The notes: generated from the letters alone by a model not told the origin. Counted from the stretch's first letter, positions 1 through 9,078 are shown. The stretch: 64,000 nucleotides of DNA from Komagataeibacter xylinus (GCF_009834365.1 NZ_CP041348.1:211001-275000), one strand, 5' to 3'. Program-made: numbers and translations.

Positions 1-232
1 GCGCAAACGTCGTGAAATTGGCGCGCGGGGCCGTGAAGCGACCTGCTGCACCCGGTGGCGGGAGTGGCGGCGCGGCGGGCGCAGGTTCGCCATCACCGCT
101 GTTGCCATCGGCACCATCCTGCCCATCGCCTGCGTCATCACCGGCCCCACCGTCCCGGTCGCTGTCGTCGACGAAGGTGGGCACCAGCGGGCGATCGTTA
201 TTGGGGCCGTCGAAGGTCGAGGACGTGCCCAT
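1..232 (-). CDS. qatB: QatB-like protein of a QatABCD defence operon (partial, N-terminal 77 residues)
   Basis: The reading frame opens at an ATG overlapping the TGA of the upstream KAP ATPase gene (ATGA) and runs off the left window edge with no stop. The visible protein starts MGTSSTFDGP, continues with PLVPTFVDD, a Gly/Asp-rich then Pro-rich low-complexity linker, and reaches GRFTAPRANFTTFA. An N-terminus of the form MGTS-x-GGP-x-PLVP followed by an acidic/Gly linker and an R-x-N-F-x-x-F patch is, to my recollection, typical of QatB, the subunit of unknown function next to the KAP-type ATPase QatA. qatC (QueC-like) and qatD (TatD-like nuclease) would lie beyond the edge and cannot be seen. 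The call rests on the N-terminal pattern and the partner gene; the C-terminal domain is not visible. Confidence 0.7.
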   Translation of the reverse strand, partial: MGTSSTFDGPNNDRPLVPTFVDDSDRDGGAGDDAGDGQDGADGNSGDGEPAPAAPPLPPPGAAGRFTAPRANFTTFA

Positions 233-2196
233 CAGCCCTTCGCCCTCGTCCGCAGAGCGGCGGTCGCGCTCGCGGCCAGCGCCGGATTGTCGGTAGCCTT
301 GCTCCATCGCTCCAGCAGAGTCTGGAAGCGCCGTCTTTCGGCGTCTTCGGTGATCACCTCCGACCAACCCGCGACGATCCAGGGACCGCTTGAGGCGGGC
401 AGCGTTCCGAGCATGTCCAAGAGAGCCGACTGAAGGTGCGGTTGCGTACGCACGAGGATCGTCGCGCCGTCGATGCCGGCGGGTGGCCGCGAGAAATCAC
501 CCGCACCTAGGATTCGCCGACGCACATAATCGAAGACGAGCGAGGCTTCGGGCTTTGCGAGCGCCCGCAGTTCCGCATCCATTCCCGAGACGGCCATGCG
601 ACGGCCCATCAGCCGTTCGACGACCGCCGCCAGCGGGCCGAGGGCGGAGGCTGCTGCGAGATAGTCCTTCCGGTCCTTGGTGACGAACAGATACGGACGC
701 AAATCAACATTGCTCAAGGGCGGCTGAAGCTTCGCCCACGCCTTGATGACGTCCGACGCCTGCCATTGTGTCAGGACCGGATTTTCGACCGTCGCAGGCT
801 CGGGGGCGGCGACAGCCTTGGGGGGCACGACTTTCTTCCCTTCCCCGCCTGCCACAAGTGGTGCAGGGGCCCGAGCCGTTTCGGGTTTGGAACCTTCCTC
901 GAGGACAGCGAGGTCTTTGCAACGACCATCGGGATCGTTCGCCGACGCGAGGCCGATCTCGTCGAACAACGTGGGGATGAACCGTTCCGCTAGCATGAGC
1001 TTGGCCAGCACCGGCAATTTGACCGCAGCCCCGAAGCCTCGCGCGTCCGCCGTCCGCTCGCGGAGCAGCAAGCTGTTGAGGAATCGCTTGATCTGCCGCG
1101 GATTGCCGGACGTCCCACTAGCCAGCAGCGGCACGATCTGTTCGGTCAGCACGAGATCGTCCGCAACATCCTTCGCGCGCGCACCGAGCGCAGCTTGGAC
1201 CGCGGCACCATCGAACCCCGTCGGATCCCATGGGCGCTTCAGCGCCTCGCGCGCCACCGCCACCAACGCCTTGAATTGCGCGTCTTCGTCACCGAGCCGT
1301 GCGCCCACGAGGAGCAAGGTCACATAGATATGCGTCTCAACCCCGCCGAGCGCCGGGATGCGAAACGGGATCTGGATGAGCTTCTCGAGATAATTGCGCG
1401 CATAATCACGCGGACCGGTGGTATCCGGTAAGTCGGGGAAGTGCTTACGCACCGAATATTCGATCATCGCCTCGTCCGCCGCGATGACGAAGGCGGTGCG
1501 GTCCATCATCACGAACAAGCGCATCGCTTCAAGCGTCTCGATCGCCGGCTCGGGCAGGCAGCGGTCGAGATCGTCGATCAGGACGACCAACTGCTTCAGT
1601 CCAGCGCGATTTAGCAGTTCATCGAATGCCTTACGGAATTCCTCGACTTCCTGCGGGACCCGCCGACTTTCCTTCTCCTTCAATAACCCTTCGGCACCTT
1701 CTATGACCTTGTTTATCTGCTCCTTGTCGGCATACTTGGCCGGGTCCGCGAAGAAGCCTTTCACCATGCCGACGACCGCGCCGACATGATCGGGACTGGG
1801 CAAACCCGACATCGCGGTGAACGCGAGCCCACCGCCCATCCGCGCTACCTTGAGCCAGTCAATGCGCTTGACGACATCCTTGACGGCATCGGCTGCCTTC
1901 GTCGTCAGCGACCTCTTCTCGATCAGCTGCGTGACCACGCCTTCAATCAGCGCGATCTTCGCATCCTCTAATCCCTGGAACCGCCATGCGTTGAACTTAA
2001 TGCACAGCGTCTCATCATGATCGGCGAACGACGCTTCGATCATCTCCAGCACGCTTGATTTGCCCGCTCCCCAGTCACCGTGGACACCAACGGTGACGGC
2101 GCGCTCGGGATCTTCGGTAATGAGGCCGACAATAGTCTTGGCGATCGCATCGTTGTTCAGCAGATCGAAAGTGGTCTCGTTGTCCGCAAGCAGCAT
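232..2196 (-). CDS. qatA: KAP-family P-loop NTPase, probable QatA
   Basis: A 654-residue protein of the KAP P-loop NTPase family. Walker A is GDWGAGKSS near residues 40-48; Walker B is VVLIDDLDRC near residue 205, the usual KAP signature with an acidic pair. The region after it carries DYARNYLEKLIQIPFRIP and a sensor-like NPRQIKRFLNSLLLR, both typical of KAP ATPases. Length fits QatA. The next gene downstream overlaps by 4 nt and looks like QatB, so the pair is best read as the first two genes of a QatABCD antiphage cassette. KAP ATPases also occur alone in other defence settings, so the function of this one depends on the missing qatC and qatD. A purine-rich GGGGGAAT lies just upstream of the start. 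Confidence 0.8.
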   Translation of the reverse strand: MLLADNETTFDLLNNDAIAKTIVGLITEDPERAVTVGVHGDWGAGKSSVLEMIEASFADHDETLCIKFNAWRFQGLEDAKIALIEGVVTQLIEKRSLTTKAADAVKDVVKRIDWLKVARMGGGLAFTAMSGLPSPDHVGAVVGMVKGFFADPAKYADKEQINKVIEGAEGLLKEKESRRVPQEVEEFRKAFDELLNRAGLKQLVVLIDDLDRCLPEPAIETLEAMRLFVMMDRTAFVIAADEAMIEYSVRKHFPDLPDTTGPRDYARNYLEKLIQIPFRIPALGGVETHIYVTLLLVGARLGDEDAQFKALVAVAREALKRPWDPTGFDGAAVQAALGARAKDVADDLVLTEQIVPLLASGTSGNPRQIKRFLNSLLLRERTADARGFGAAVKLPVLAKLMLAERFIPTLFDEIGLASANDPDGRCKDLAVLEEGSKPETARAPAPLVAGGEGKKVVPPKAVAAPEPATVENPVLTQWQASDVIKAWAKLQPPLSNVDLRPYLFVTKDRKDYLAAASALGPLAAVVERLMGRRMAVSGMDAELRALAKPEASLVFDYVRRRILGAGDFSRPPAGIDGATILVRTQPHLQSALLDMLGTLPASSGPWIVAGWSEVITEDAERRRFQTLLERWSKATDNPALAASATAALRTRAKG

Positions 2197-2681
2197 TTAT
2201 TCCCCCGAGAGAGACGGTTTGGGCCAGCCGTCTCCGAAAGCTATCCTGCATCTTGCGATGACTAGATCAAGGGGTGTCGGTATTAAAGCCAAGAGGAACC
2301 AGGCAACTGCCTGATGAAAATTGGCCGTGCGAAGGACATGCACCGAAGGCAAAAGGCCGCTTCCGCCCTCATCCCGGACATGCCAGGCAGTTGGGAGAGT
2401 TGCCCAAAAGCCGACATGACTATTGCATATCTCTATCGCCACTTTGGGCGGAAAAAGTCCTAATTGTAGGCGCCTGAACAGCAGGCTTATTCCGATAATA
2501 AACTATGAATGATATCTATATTTTTATGAATTAAAATCATTTTTGTTCACGGTTTTATTCGGGCATAAAGCGATCACGATAACGATTGCAGCCTGTGAAC
2601 GTCAGAAACCAAAACGAGAGACTTCCTGTCTACCGTTTGGTCTGGTTCTGGTTTTTTCGGGAAAAGAGAAGTAGAACCACA
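2197..2681. other. Divergent intergenic region between qatA and mesX
   Basis: No convincing gene here. Positions about 2359-2397 resemble a short dispersed repeat (GCTTCCGCCCTCAT then CCGGACATGC). From about 2480 the sequence becomes very AT-rich and should hold the mesX promoter. An ATGA-N7-TCAT inverted repeat at 2526-2540 could be a LysR-type (MetR) half-site pair, given the MetR-like gene 4.6 kb away; this is only a suggestion. I looked for a SAM riboswitch and did not see one. Confidence 0.4.
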
Positions 2682-3665
2682 ATGATTCAGGATTCAACAT
2701 TCAGTATTCATCGACTTCGCTTCGATGAGACCTATCATCCATCTGACCGGACGCGTCTCACGACCAATTTTGCCAATCTGGCGAGAGGGGAAAGCCGTCA
2801 GGAAAATCTACGTAATGTCATCAGAATGATTGACAATCGTTTCAATGAACTGGCGCATTGGGATAACCCCACGAGAGACCGTTATTCCATTGAACTGGAA
2901 ATTGTCTCTGTAGAGATGGATCTCGCTTTTGCTGGAAAAAATGACAGTTTTCCTCTGATTGAAGTATTGTACACAACGATTGTCGATAAAAAGGAAAATA
3001 GGCGTATAGAAGGTCTCGCAGGGAACAGCTTTTCCTCATATGTGAGAGATTATGATTTCAGCGTGCTGCTGCCGAAATATAATAAAGACAAGACAGAATT
3101 CAGCGTTCCTCACAATTACGGAGATCTGCATGGCAATCTCTTTAAAAGTGTTATAAATTCCGCCGCATATAAAAAGAACTTCAAAAAACGTCCTTTGATA
3201 TGCCTCAGTGTTTCTACCAACCGGACCTATCATCGGACAGAAAATCAGCACCCTATTCTGGGTGTTGAATACCAGCAGCGTGAATTCTCACTCACGGACG
3301 AATATTTTGCAAAAATGGGGATGAAGGTTCGCTATTTCATGCCCTCCAACAGTGCAGCTCCGCTGGCGTTCTATTTTTTCGGTGATCTGCTGTCTGATTA
3401 CTCCACGCTTGAACTTATCAGCACCATCAGCACGATGGAGTCCTTTCAGAAGGTTTACCGCCCTGAAATCTACAACGCCAATGCCTCGGCAGCCGATTGT
3501 TACAAGCCCAGTCTGAAGCACCAGGATTATTCAAATACCCTCATTATCTATGACCGGGAGGAACGCACTCAGCTGGCAACGGCACAGGGGAAGTATACGG
3601 AAGAGAATTTCAGCGAACCTTACTACGATGTTCTTGAGCAGTGGTCTGCCAGCTACGCCGCCTGA
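2682..3665 (+). CDS. mesX: MesX (DUF1852), partner of the MesD methionine synthase
   Basis: A 327-residue soluble protein of the DUF1852 family. The ATG at 2682 (MIQDSTFSIHRLRFDETY) is preferred over the in-frame ATG at 2586, because the upstream residues are not family-like and a GAGAAG purine stretch precedes 2682. It lies 27 nt before a core methionine synthase, the arrangement published for mesX-mesD. Genetic work on that pair (Price, Deutschbauer and Arkin 2021) showed that MesD needs DUF1852 and oxygen but not methyl-tetrahydrofolate or cobalamin; the biochemical role of MesX itself is unknown. The gene is clearly AT-richer than the 60-65 percent GC element further right. Confidence 0.85.
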   Translation: MIQDSTFSIHRLRFDETYHPSDRTRLTTNFANLARGESRQENLRNVIRMIDNRFNELAHWDNPTRDRYSIELEIVSVEMDLAFAGKNDSFPLIEVLYTTIVDKKENRRIEGLAGNSFSSYVRDYDFSVLLPKYNKDKTEFSVPHNYGDLHGNLFKSVINSAAYKKNFKKRPLICLSVSTNRTYHRTENQHPILGVEYQQREFSLTDEYFAKMGMKVRYFMPSNSAAPLAFYFFGDLLSDYSTLELISTISTMESFQKVYRPEIYNANASAADCYKPSLKHQDYSNTLIIYDREERTQLATAQGKYTEENFSEPYYDVLEQWSASYAA

Positions 3666-3692
3666 TCAATCAGAAATGCAGGATCAATTCTT

Positions 3693-4721
3693 ATGAAAAC
3701 GCTACTCCCGACCTCCACAGCCGGCAGCCTGCCCAAGCCGTCCTGGCTCGCCAAACCGGAGACCCTCTGGTCTCCCTGGAAATTGCACGGCGAGGAACTG
3801 ATCGAAGGTAAACAGGATGCGTTGCGCCTGACGTTGGACGATCAGGACCGGGCCGGTATTGATATCGTCAGCGATGGCGAACAGACGCGTCAGCATTTCG
3901 TCACAACATTTATCGAGCATCTCAGCGGCGTCGACTTTGAGAACCGTCAGACGGTTAAAATTCGCAACCGTTACGATGCCAGTGTGCCATCAGTTGTCGG
4001 TGCTGTGGCACGCGAGAAGCCTGTCTTTGTCGAGGATGCGAAGTTTTTACGCGCACTGACGAAGAAACCGATCAAATGGGCTCTCCCCGGCCCGATGACC
4101 ATGATCGACACGCTCTATGACGGCCACTACAAAAGCCGCGAAAAGCTGGCGTGGGAATTTGCCAGGATCCTCAATCAGGAAGCGAGAGAGCTGGAAGCGG
4201 CTGGCGTCGATATCATCCAGTTTGATGAGCCTGCCTTCAATGTGTTCTTCGATGAGGTGAATGACTGGGGCATCGCCACATTGGAAAAGGCCATTGAAGG
4301 CCTTAAATGCGAAACCGCCGTCCATATCTGCTATGGCTATGGTATCAAAGCCAATATCGACTGGAAAAACGCGCTGGGGGAAGAGTGGCGTCAGTATGAG
4401 GAAATCTTTCCCAAGATTCAAAAATCCAATATCGATCTTGTCTCTCTGGAATGTCAGAATTCCCGTGTTCCGATGGATCTGATCGAACTCATTCGCGGGA
4501 AAAAAGTGATGGTCGGCGCCATTGACGTTGCCACAAAAACCATTGAGACACCCGAAAAAGTCGCTGATATCTTGCGAAAAGCGCTTCAGTTTGTCGATGC
4601 CGACAAGCTTTATCCCTGCACGAACTGCGGCATGGCGCCTTTGCCGCGTGACGTGGCACGAGGCAAGCTCAATGCTCTGGGGGCAGGTGCGGAAATCGTT
4701 CGTAAAGAACTCTCGACCTGA
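3693..4721 (+). CDS. mesD: Core (folate-independent) methionine synthase MesD
   Basis: A 342-residue homologue of the C-terminal catalytic half of MetE, lacking its N-terminal half; it methylates homocysteine to methionine. Probable zinc ligands by analogy with MetE are His211 and Cys213 (HICYGYG), Glu253 (LECQNSR) and Cys312 (CTNCGMAPL); the substrate loop DEPAF is at about 178-182. Co-transcribed with mesX, 27 nt upstream. The start at 3693 follows AGGATCAATTCTT. By the family description the methyl donor is not methyl-folate and oxygen is needed. It could be annotated elsewhere as metE or as a 5-methyltetrahydropteroyltriglutamate methyltransferase, but length and neighbour favour MesD. 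Confidence 0.85.
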   Translation: MKTLLPTSTAGSLPKPSWLAKPETLWSPWKLHGEELIEGKQDALRLTLDDQDRAGIDIVSDGEQTRQHFVTTFIEHLSGVDFENRQTVKIRNRYDASVPSVVGAVAREKPVFVEDAKFLRALTKKPIKWALPGPMTMIDTLYDGHYKSREKLAWEFARILNQEARELEAAGVDIIQFDEPAFNVFFDEVNDWGIATLEKAIEGLKCETAVHICYGYGIKANIDWKNALGEEWRQYEEIFPKIQKSNIDLVSLECQNSRVPMDLIELIRGKKVMVGAIDVATKTIETPEKVADILRKALQFVDADKLYPCTNCGMAPLPRDVARGKLNALGAGAEIVRKELST

Positions 4722-4879
4722 CAGACTGCCGTAGGTGGATTCCAAAAGAGGGAGAGAAGTAGAGACGACCATGTCGATACGCTCTCCCTTGGGCAAGCAG
4801 GATACGATTCAGCTTCTCCATGACGTCAGGGTTTCGGGGGAGATCAACAGTCTTGCAACATCGTCCGCACTGTAAAACG

Positions 4880-5173
4880 TCAGCGAAAAGCGTCCTGAAG
4901 CCTGGCAGGGGTGAGGGGGCGTGTGCCGATGTCTTGCATCGTTATGATCAGCCGTTCGACATCTCTTGCCGTATCGGCCATGGGGCGGGAAGCGCCGAGC
5001 ACATGGCTGAACCGGCGCAAACGCTTGCGGCACTCTCCCCGTCGACAGCCGACGATTTTGTGAGTTTCCGAGAGGAAATCGACAAAACGGGATATCTGTT
5101 CTCCTTTGGACAGCACCGGGCGATCAGGCATTTGAAGATAGCGCATGATGTCTGCGGCAAGGGTCTGTGGCAT
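4880..5173 (-). CDS. Hypothetical protein
   Basis: A 97-residue frame beginning MPQTLAADIMRYLQ, predicted mostly helical and basic in the middle (RRGECRKRLRRF). I do not recognise it. It reads in the same direction as metF, queH and the small frame after queH and could be the last gene of that operon. A longer plus-strand frame over the same bases has unnatural composition (Arg/Gly/His/Ser-rich) and was rejected. The remaining sequence between mesD and this frame (4722-4879) shows nothing clear. Confidence 0.35.
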   Translation of the reverse strand: MPQTLAADIMRYLQMPDRPVLSKGEQISRFVDFLSETHKIVGCRRGECRKRLRRFSHVLGASRPMADTARDVERLIITMQDIGTRPLTPARLQDAFR

Positions 5174-5209
5174 GGTGCGCGTCAAAGCCTGAGCCGCATT
5201 TCATCCGGC

Positions 5210-5383
5210 TCAACGAAACCAGGGCACCACGCAACACGGGCATCCGAACGGGCTTTCGTCATCAGGATCGTCGCAGGCCAGAGATGGACCGGCCCGATGA
5301 CGAGCCTGGTGGTTCAGCCTCGGCACAATCGTCGTAGTGTCGGAAAACGCCTCGTCGTCCTGCGGCGTGTTATGAGGCGTCAT
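5210..5383 (-). CDS. Small Cys-containing hypothetical protein coupled to queH
   Basis: A 57-residue frame whose ATG lies 14 nt inside the end of queH, with GGAAC about 8 nt upstream. It ends with an acidic patch and a Cys motif ([15 protein letters not shown]). Position and overlap suggest translation coupled to queH, but no family is recognised and it could be spurious. Cysteine clusters of this kind can bind iron-sulfur or zinc; that is inference only. Confidence 0.3.
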   Translation of the reverse strand: MTPHNTPQDDEAFSDTTTIVPRLNHQARHRAGPSLACDDPDDESPFGCPCCVVPWFR

Positions 5384-6032
5384 CGTTCGTTCCATAATAC
5401 AGCTTGCCAAGTTCGATCGCCGGGCGGCCCTGGCTGCGACGATGGGCGTTGGTATCCCGCAGCGAATAGGCGCAACCGCAATATTCCTGCTGGTAGAAGC
5501 GCTCCTGCTTGCTGATCTCGATCATCCGGGCGGAGCCTCCCCCTTTGCGCCAGTTGAAATCCCAGTAGGACAGCCCGTCATAGGGAGATACGGCGCGTTG
5601 CCCGCACTCGTTGATCTGCGCCATGTTCTTCCATCGTGAAATACCGAGCGAACTCGTCATGACCGGGAAATCATGCTCATGGGCGTAGAGTGCGGTCCGC
5701 TCGAAGCGCATGTCGAAGCACATGGTGCATCGTACGCCACGTTCCGGCTCCCATTCCATGCCTTTCGCCCGGGCGAACCAGTTATCCTTGTCGTAATCAG
5801 CGTCGATAAAAGGAACATCATGTTTTTCGGCAAACCGGATGTTTTCGTCCTTGCGGAGGAGATACTCCCGCTCGGGGTGGATGTTCGGGTTGTAGAAGAA
5901 GATCGTGTAGTCGATGCCCGATGCCGTCATCGCCTCCATCACCTCACCCGAACATGGTGCGCAGCATGAATGGAGAAGCACCTTCCTCTGTCCGCCCGGC
6001 GGTGTCAGAATTTGTCTCGGCTTCTCGTTCAT
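5370..6032 (-). CDS. queH: Epoxyqueuosine reductase QueH
   Basis: A 220-residue QueH (formerly DUF208), the non-cobalamin enzyme reducing epoxyqueuosine to queuosine in tRNA. Iron-sulfur cysteine motifs are visible: [10 protein letters not shown] near residue 20, [13 protein letters not shown] in the middle and [10 protein letters not shown] near the end. FYNPNIHP and DYDKDNWF are family blocks. The ATG at 6032 (MNEKPRQ) is chosen over an upstream in-frame ATG because homology begins just after it; it still overlaps the 3' end of metF by 89 nt, implying one operon. Confidence 0.9.
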   Translation of the reverse strand: MNEKPRQILTPPGGQRKVLLHSCCAPCSGEVMEAMTASGIDYTIFFYNPNIHPEREYLLRKDENIRFAEKHDVPFIDADYDKDNWFARAKGMEWEPERGVRCTMCFDMRFERTALYAHEHDFPVMTSSLGISRWKNMAQINECGQRAVSPYDGLSYWDFNWRKGGGSARMIEISKQERFYQQEYCGCAYSLRDTNAHRRSQGRPAIELGKLYYGTNDDAS

Positions 6033-7044
6033 CACTTGTCTCTTCCTGTTCCGGATAGTCTGCCACATGATCCAATATGGAACGGCCGATCTCCTGCAGT
6101 CCGAGGATATGGGCGATTGCATAAGTCGGGTCCGCACGATTCAACGTGGAGATATGAAATTCGTTGATACCGTTGGCCTGCAAGGTTCGGATCTGCTCCA
6201 CCGCCACAATACTGGCGACGATGCGCCGGAGTTCCGGGTTTTCGTCGGTGTCTTCAAACAGACGCCTGAGCCAGGCTGGCACCGCGACCCCACAAAGCGC
6301 CGAGAAGCGTGCCACCTGCTCGTAATTCGAGACCGGCATGATGCCCGGAATGATGGGCGCGTTGATACCAGCGGACTGACACCGGTCAAGGAAGCGCAGG
6401 CAGGTCGAAGCGTCAAAGAAATATTGCGTGATGGCGCGTGTGGCCCCCGCATCAAGCTTACTTTTGAGATTGTCGAGATCGGCTTCAGGGCTAAGGGCTG
6501 CCGGATGCGTTTCCGGGTAGGCAGCGACGGAGATGTCAAAATCGGCGATACGACGTAACCCCGCGACGAGATCGCGGGCATAGGCATAACCACCCGGATG
6601 CGGAGTGTAGTCCGCTGTTCCCGCTGGTGGATCGCCGCGCAGTGCCACGATGTGCCTGATCCCTGCTTCCCAATAGCTGCGGGCGATAGCGTCGACTTCT
6701 TCCCGTGTCGCACCGACACATGTCAGATGGGCAGCCGGTACGAGGTCAGTCTCACGTCTGAGGCGCAACACCGTCGCATAAGTGCTGGCCTGAGTGCTTC
6801 CGCCCGCACCATAGGTCACGGACGCGAAGCACGGCGAGAGCGGTGCAAGGCGCCGGATGCATTGCCATAACCGCTGCTCCATAGGTTCTGTTCTTGGCGG
6901 GACGAATTCAAAGGAAAGCGCAGGTGGCGGCATGTCGCAGCTGCACGACAGCAGGTTGCCGATCCGTTCCTCCGAGACCAATCCGTTCAATCTGTCTGTC
7001 ATGTCAGTTGCAGGGAAACACAATCTCCGGCTCGTTCCCTGCAT
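5944..7044 (-). CDS. metF: Methylenetetrahydrofolate reductase MetF
   Basis: A 366-residue FAD-dependent 5,10-methylenetetrahydrofolate reductase (TIM barrel). Family blocks: [53 protein letters not shown] and the C-terminal [15 protein letters not shown]. About 37 residues precede the usual SFEF start and about 35 acidic/Ser residues follow the usual end; the tail runs over queH. The start is uncertain: ATGs at 7044, 7002 and 6933 are all in frame and none has a strong ribosome site. It sits head-to-head with a MetR-like regulator, the classic metF-metR arrangement. Odd in context: the nearby MesD is reported not to need methyl-folate. Confidence 0.9.
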   Translation of the reverse strand: MQGTSRRLCFPATDMTDRLNGLVSEERIGNLLSCSCDMPPPALSFEFVPPRTEPMEQRLWQCIRRLAPLSPCFASVTYGAGGSTQASTYATVLRLRRETDLVPAAHLTCVGATREEVDAIARSYWEAGIRHIVALRGDPPAGTADYTPHPGGYAYARDLVAGLRRIADFDISVAAYPETHPAALSPEADLDNLKSKLDAGATRAITQYFFDASTCLRFLDRCQSAGINAPIIPGIMPVSNYEQVARFSALCGVAVPAWLRRLFEDTDENPELRRIVASIVAVEQIRTLQANGINEFHISTLNRADPTYAIAHILGLQEIGRSILDHVADYPEQEETSDEREAETNSDTAGRTEEGASPFMLRTMFG

Positions 7045-7227
7045 GTCTCATGCTGGCGATCGAATTTGTATTCAGATTCAGAGCACAAGAGGCCACGATT
7101 ATCGGTCGGGATCATAGAAAGCTATCCGAAAGAATCCTGTAAACCATCACGATAAAAGTTTATGTAAGTGAACTGAAATGATATGTTTTTATAATTATAT
7201 GAATTTCGTGCATTCGAGAGGTAAGTC
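7045..7227. promoter_or_regulatory. metF/metR divergent control region
   Basis: A 183-bp AT-rich region between the divergent metF and metR genes must hold both promoters and, by analogy with metR systems, the MetR binding sites. Candidate half-sites include GTGAACTGAAATGA and ATGAATTTCGTGCAT at about 7167-7215. Exact sites cannot be fixed by reading. Confidence 0.5.
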
Positions 7228-8127
7228 ATGAGTGTTCTGGAGCGCAGTCATCTGACAATTATTCGGGAAGTCGCGCGAGAAGGCTCATTGACGGCCGCAG
7301 GAATGCGTCTGAACCTGACCCAGCCGGCGCTCAGCCATGCCATCCGCAAGATTGAACAGCAGCTTGGCGTCAAGATATGGCGCCGTGAGGGACGTTCCCT
7401 TGTGCTCAACCAGGCAGGCGAATGGCTGCTTTCTCTGGCGAACCGTCTGCTTCCTCAATTTGAGCTCGCGGAAAGCCGCCTTGAGCAGTTCGCAAATGGC
7501 GGGCGTGGCACACTCCGCATCGGCATGGAGTGTCATCCCTGCTATCAGTGGCTTCTGAAGGTGGTCTCCCCTTATTTGGAGAGGTGGCCCAAAGTTGATG
7601 TGGATGTGCGGCAGAAGTTCCAGTTTGGCGGTATTGGTGCGTTGTTCAGCAATGAAATCGATATCGTGGTCACGCCTGATCCGCTTTACAAACCTGGCCT
7701 GAAATTCACGCCGGTATTCGATTATGAACTTGTTCTGGCCGTTGGCCCTGGACATCCTCTGCGGAATGAGAAGTTTGTCTTGCCGGAGCAACTTGCGGGC
7801 GAAACATTGATCACCTATCCCGTTCCATCCGAGCGGTTGGATATCTATACACAGTTTCTGCAGCCTGCTGGTATTGGTCCGCGGCATCAGAAACAAATTG
7901 AAACCACTGATATCATGCTGGTGATGGTGGCACATGGACGGGGCGTTGCAGCACTTCCTCGCTGGCTTGTGGAAGAGTACGCTTCCCGCTTTGATCTTTA
8001 TCCTGTGAAGCTTGGCAAGAAAGGCATTGCAAAACAGATATTTCTTGGTTGCCGCGAAACTGATGAAGAGATTCGATACCTGCAAGATTTTATCGAATTC
8101 GCCGCTTCACCTGATTCAGACACTTAA
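7228..8127 (+). CDS. metR: LysR-family regulator, MetR-like
   Basis: A 299-residue LysR-type regulator. Residues 5-64 form the winged helix-turn-helix (LTIIREVAREGSLTAAG, LNLTQPALSHAIRKIE). The effector domain starts with LRIGMECHPCYQWLL, closely like MetR, which senses homocysteine and controls methionine genes. It is divergent from metF and near mesXD, both plausible targets. Start ATG follows GAGAGGTAAGTC, a good ribosome site. Confidence 0.85.
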   Translation: MSVLERSHLTIIREVAREGSLTAAGMRLNLTQPALSHAIRKIEQQLGVKIWRREGRSLVLNQAGEWLLSLANRLLPQFELAESRLEQFANGGRGTLRIGMECHPCYQWLLKVVSPYLERWPKVDVDVRQKFQFGGIGALFSNEIDIVVTPDPLYKPGLKFTPVFDYELVLAVGPGHPLRNEKFVLPEQLAGETLITYPVPSERLDIYTQFLQPAGIGPRHQKQIETTDIMLVMVAHGRGVAALPRWLVEEYASRFDLYPVKLGKKGIAKQIFLGCRETDEEIRYLQDFIEFAASPDSDT

Positions 8128-8362
8128 GTATTGCCTTCGAAATCCACATATAGAACCTACTTGTTTTTTTACAATGTCCGGTTTCTCTGTTTTCCTTTCG
8201 ATACCGGACCTTCCGTATTCCCCCTGAACGGTCAGTCCGCTCAGTGATATAGAAGCGGACCTGCTGCTTACGCCTCTTTTCTGCCGTTTCCGCAACCGAT
8301 CAGGTTTCTCGAATGCAGACATCAGCATCGACCATCTTTCGCTTCATTTGTACCAACAACTG

Positions 8363-8397
8363 TGATACATATGTGCATACACGCAAGGAGGCTTTGT
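8363..8397 (+). promoter_or_regulatory. Operator and ribosome site of the relBE-like module
   Basis: An 8-bp palindrome ACATATGT at 8367-8374 lies just before a strong ribosome site AAGGAGG (8384-8390) and the antitoxin ATG at 8398. The position is that expected for autoregulation by an antitoxin-toxin complex; binding is inferred. Confidence 0.4.
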
Positions 8398-8658
8398 ATG
8401 TCTGCTGTTACATTCCGGGTAGATGAAACGCTGAAGGCAGCCGCAGTTAAGAAGTTGTCGGCTCAAGGCATTTCACTTTCTGACGCACTGCGCGATACGC
8501 TCGCGTATATTGCTGAAACGGGTCGCTCTCCCGTCAAGCGGAGGCTTGTCACAGACGAGGATGCGGAGCTTATCGAGATTGTGCGCGAACGCCTAAAAAA
8601 CCCTGCCCAAAAGCATCGTATGACTTTTGCAGAGCTTAAGAACCGTCATCGCGAATGA
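8398..8658 (+). CDS. RelB/DinJ-type antitoxin
   Basis: An 86-residue antitoxin with an N-terminal ribbon-helix-helix (MSAVTFRVDETLKAAAVKKL) and a charged C-terminal tail that would wrap the toxin. The ATG at 8398 is chosen because AAGGAGG lies 7 nt upstream; an upstream in-frame ATG at 8362 has none. Its end overlaps the toxin start by 4 nt (ATGA), the usual type II coupling. Confidence 0.85.
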   Translation: MSAVTFRVDETLKAAAVKKLSAQGISLSDALRDTLAYIAETGRSPVKRRLVTDEDAELIEIVRERLKNPAQKHRMTFAELKNRHRE

Positions 8659-8948
8659 AAGAGTATTGTCTTGAATTCGACGACAGAGCGCTCAGAGAGT
8701 GGGATGCTCTTGACGGCAGCGTGCGTAAGAAATTTGAAAAGAAGCTGGAAAAGCTGATCTGGAACCCTCACTCTCCAGGAAACGAACTGCATCGCGACCT
8801 ATCAGGGTTTTATAAGATCAAGCTTCTGAAAGATGGTTACCGCCTTGTTTATCAGGTCATCGACGAACGGATCGTCATCTATGTAATTGCCGTTGGCCGG
8901 AGAGCCGATAATGAGATTTATGAACTGGCTTCGAAGCGAACAGAGTGA
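8655..8948 (+). CDS. relE: RelE-family mRNA interferase toxin
   Basis: A 97-residue RelE/ParE-superfamily toxin: MKEYCLEFDDRALREWDALD, then NELHRDLSGFYKIKLLKDGYRLVYQV and VIYVIAVGRR. The Lys/Arg-rich core and the Arg81-like position in the YRLVYQV strand fit RelE ribosome-dependent mRNA cleavage. Coupled to the antitoxin by a 4-nt overlap. An active module is likely since both frames are complete. Confidence 0.88.
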   Translation: MKEYCLEFDDRALREWDALDGSVRKKFEKKLEKLIWNPHSPGNELHRDLSGFYKIKLLKDGYRLVYQVIDERIVIYVIAVGRRADNEIYELASKRTE

Positions 8949-9078
8949 ATTTACTTTCTTGGTAGAAAGTCAGCTCCCGCCTCATTTTTGTCATTCAATG
9001 CCCGGTTAAGCTTCTCGAATAGCGGACTATTTTCGGTTTTTCTTGACGTAAGGAGCCTGAGCAGTCAGCGGTGAGGTC

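Noticed and set aside
2440..2681. SAM or other riboswitch upstream of mesX
   Set aside because: No recognisable SAM-II or SAM-I core could be found by eye.
4820..5515. A 231-residue plus-strand frame
   Set aside because: Arg/Gly/His-rich composition without domain features, and it covers the well-supported queH end on the other strand.
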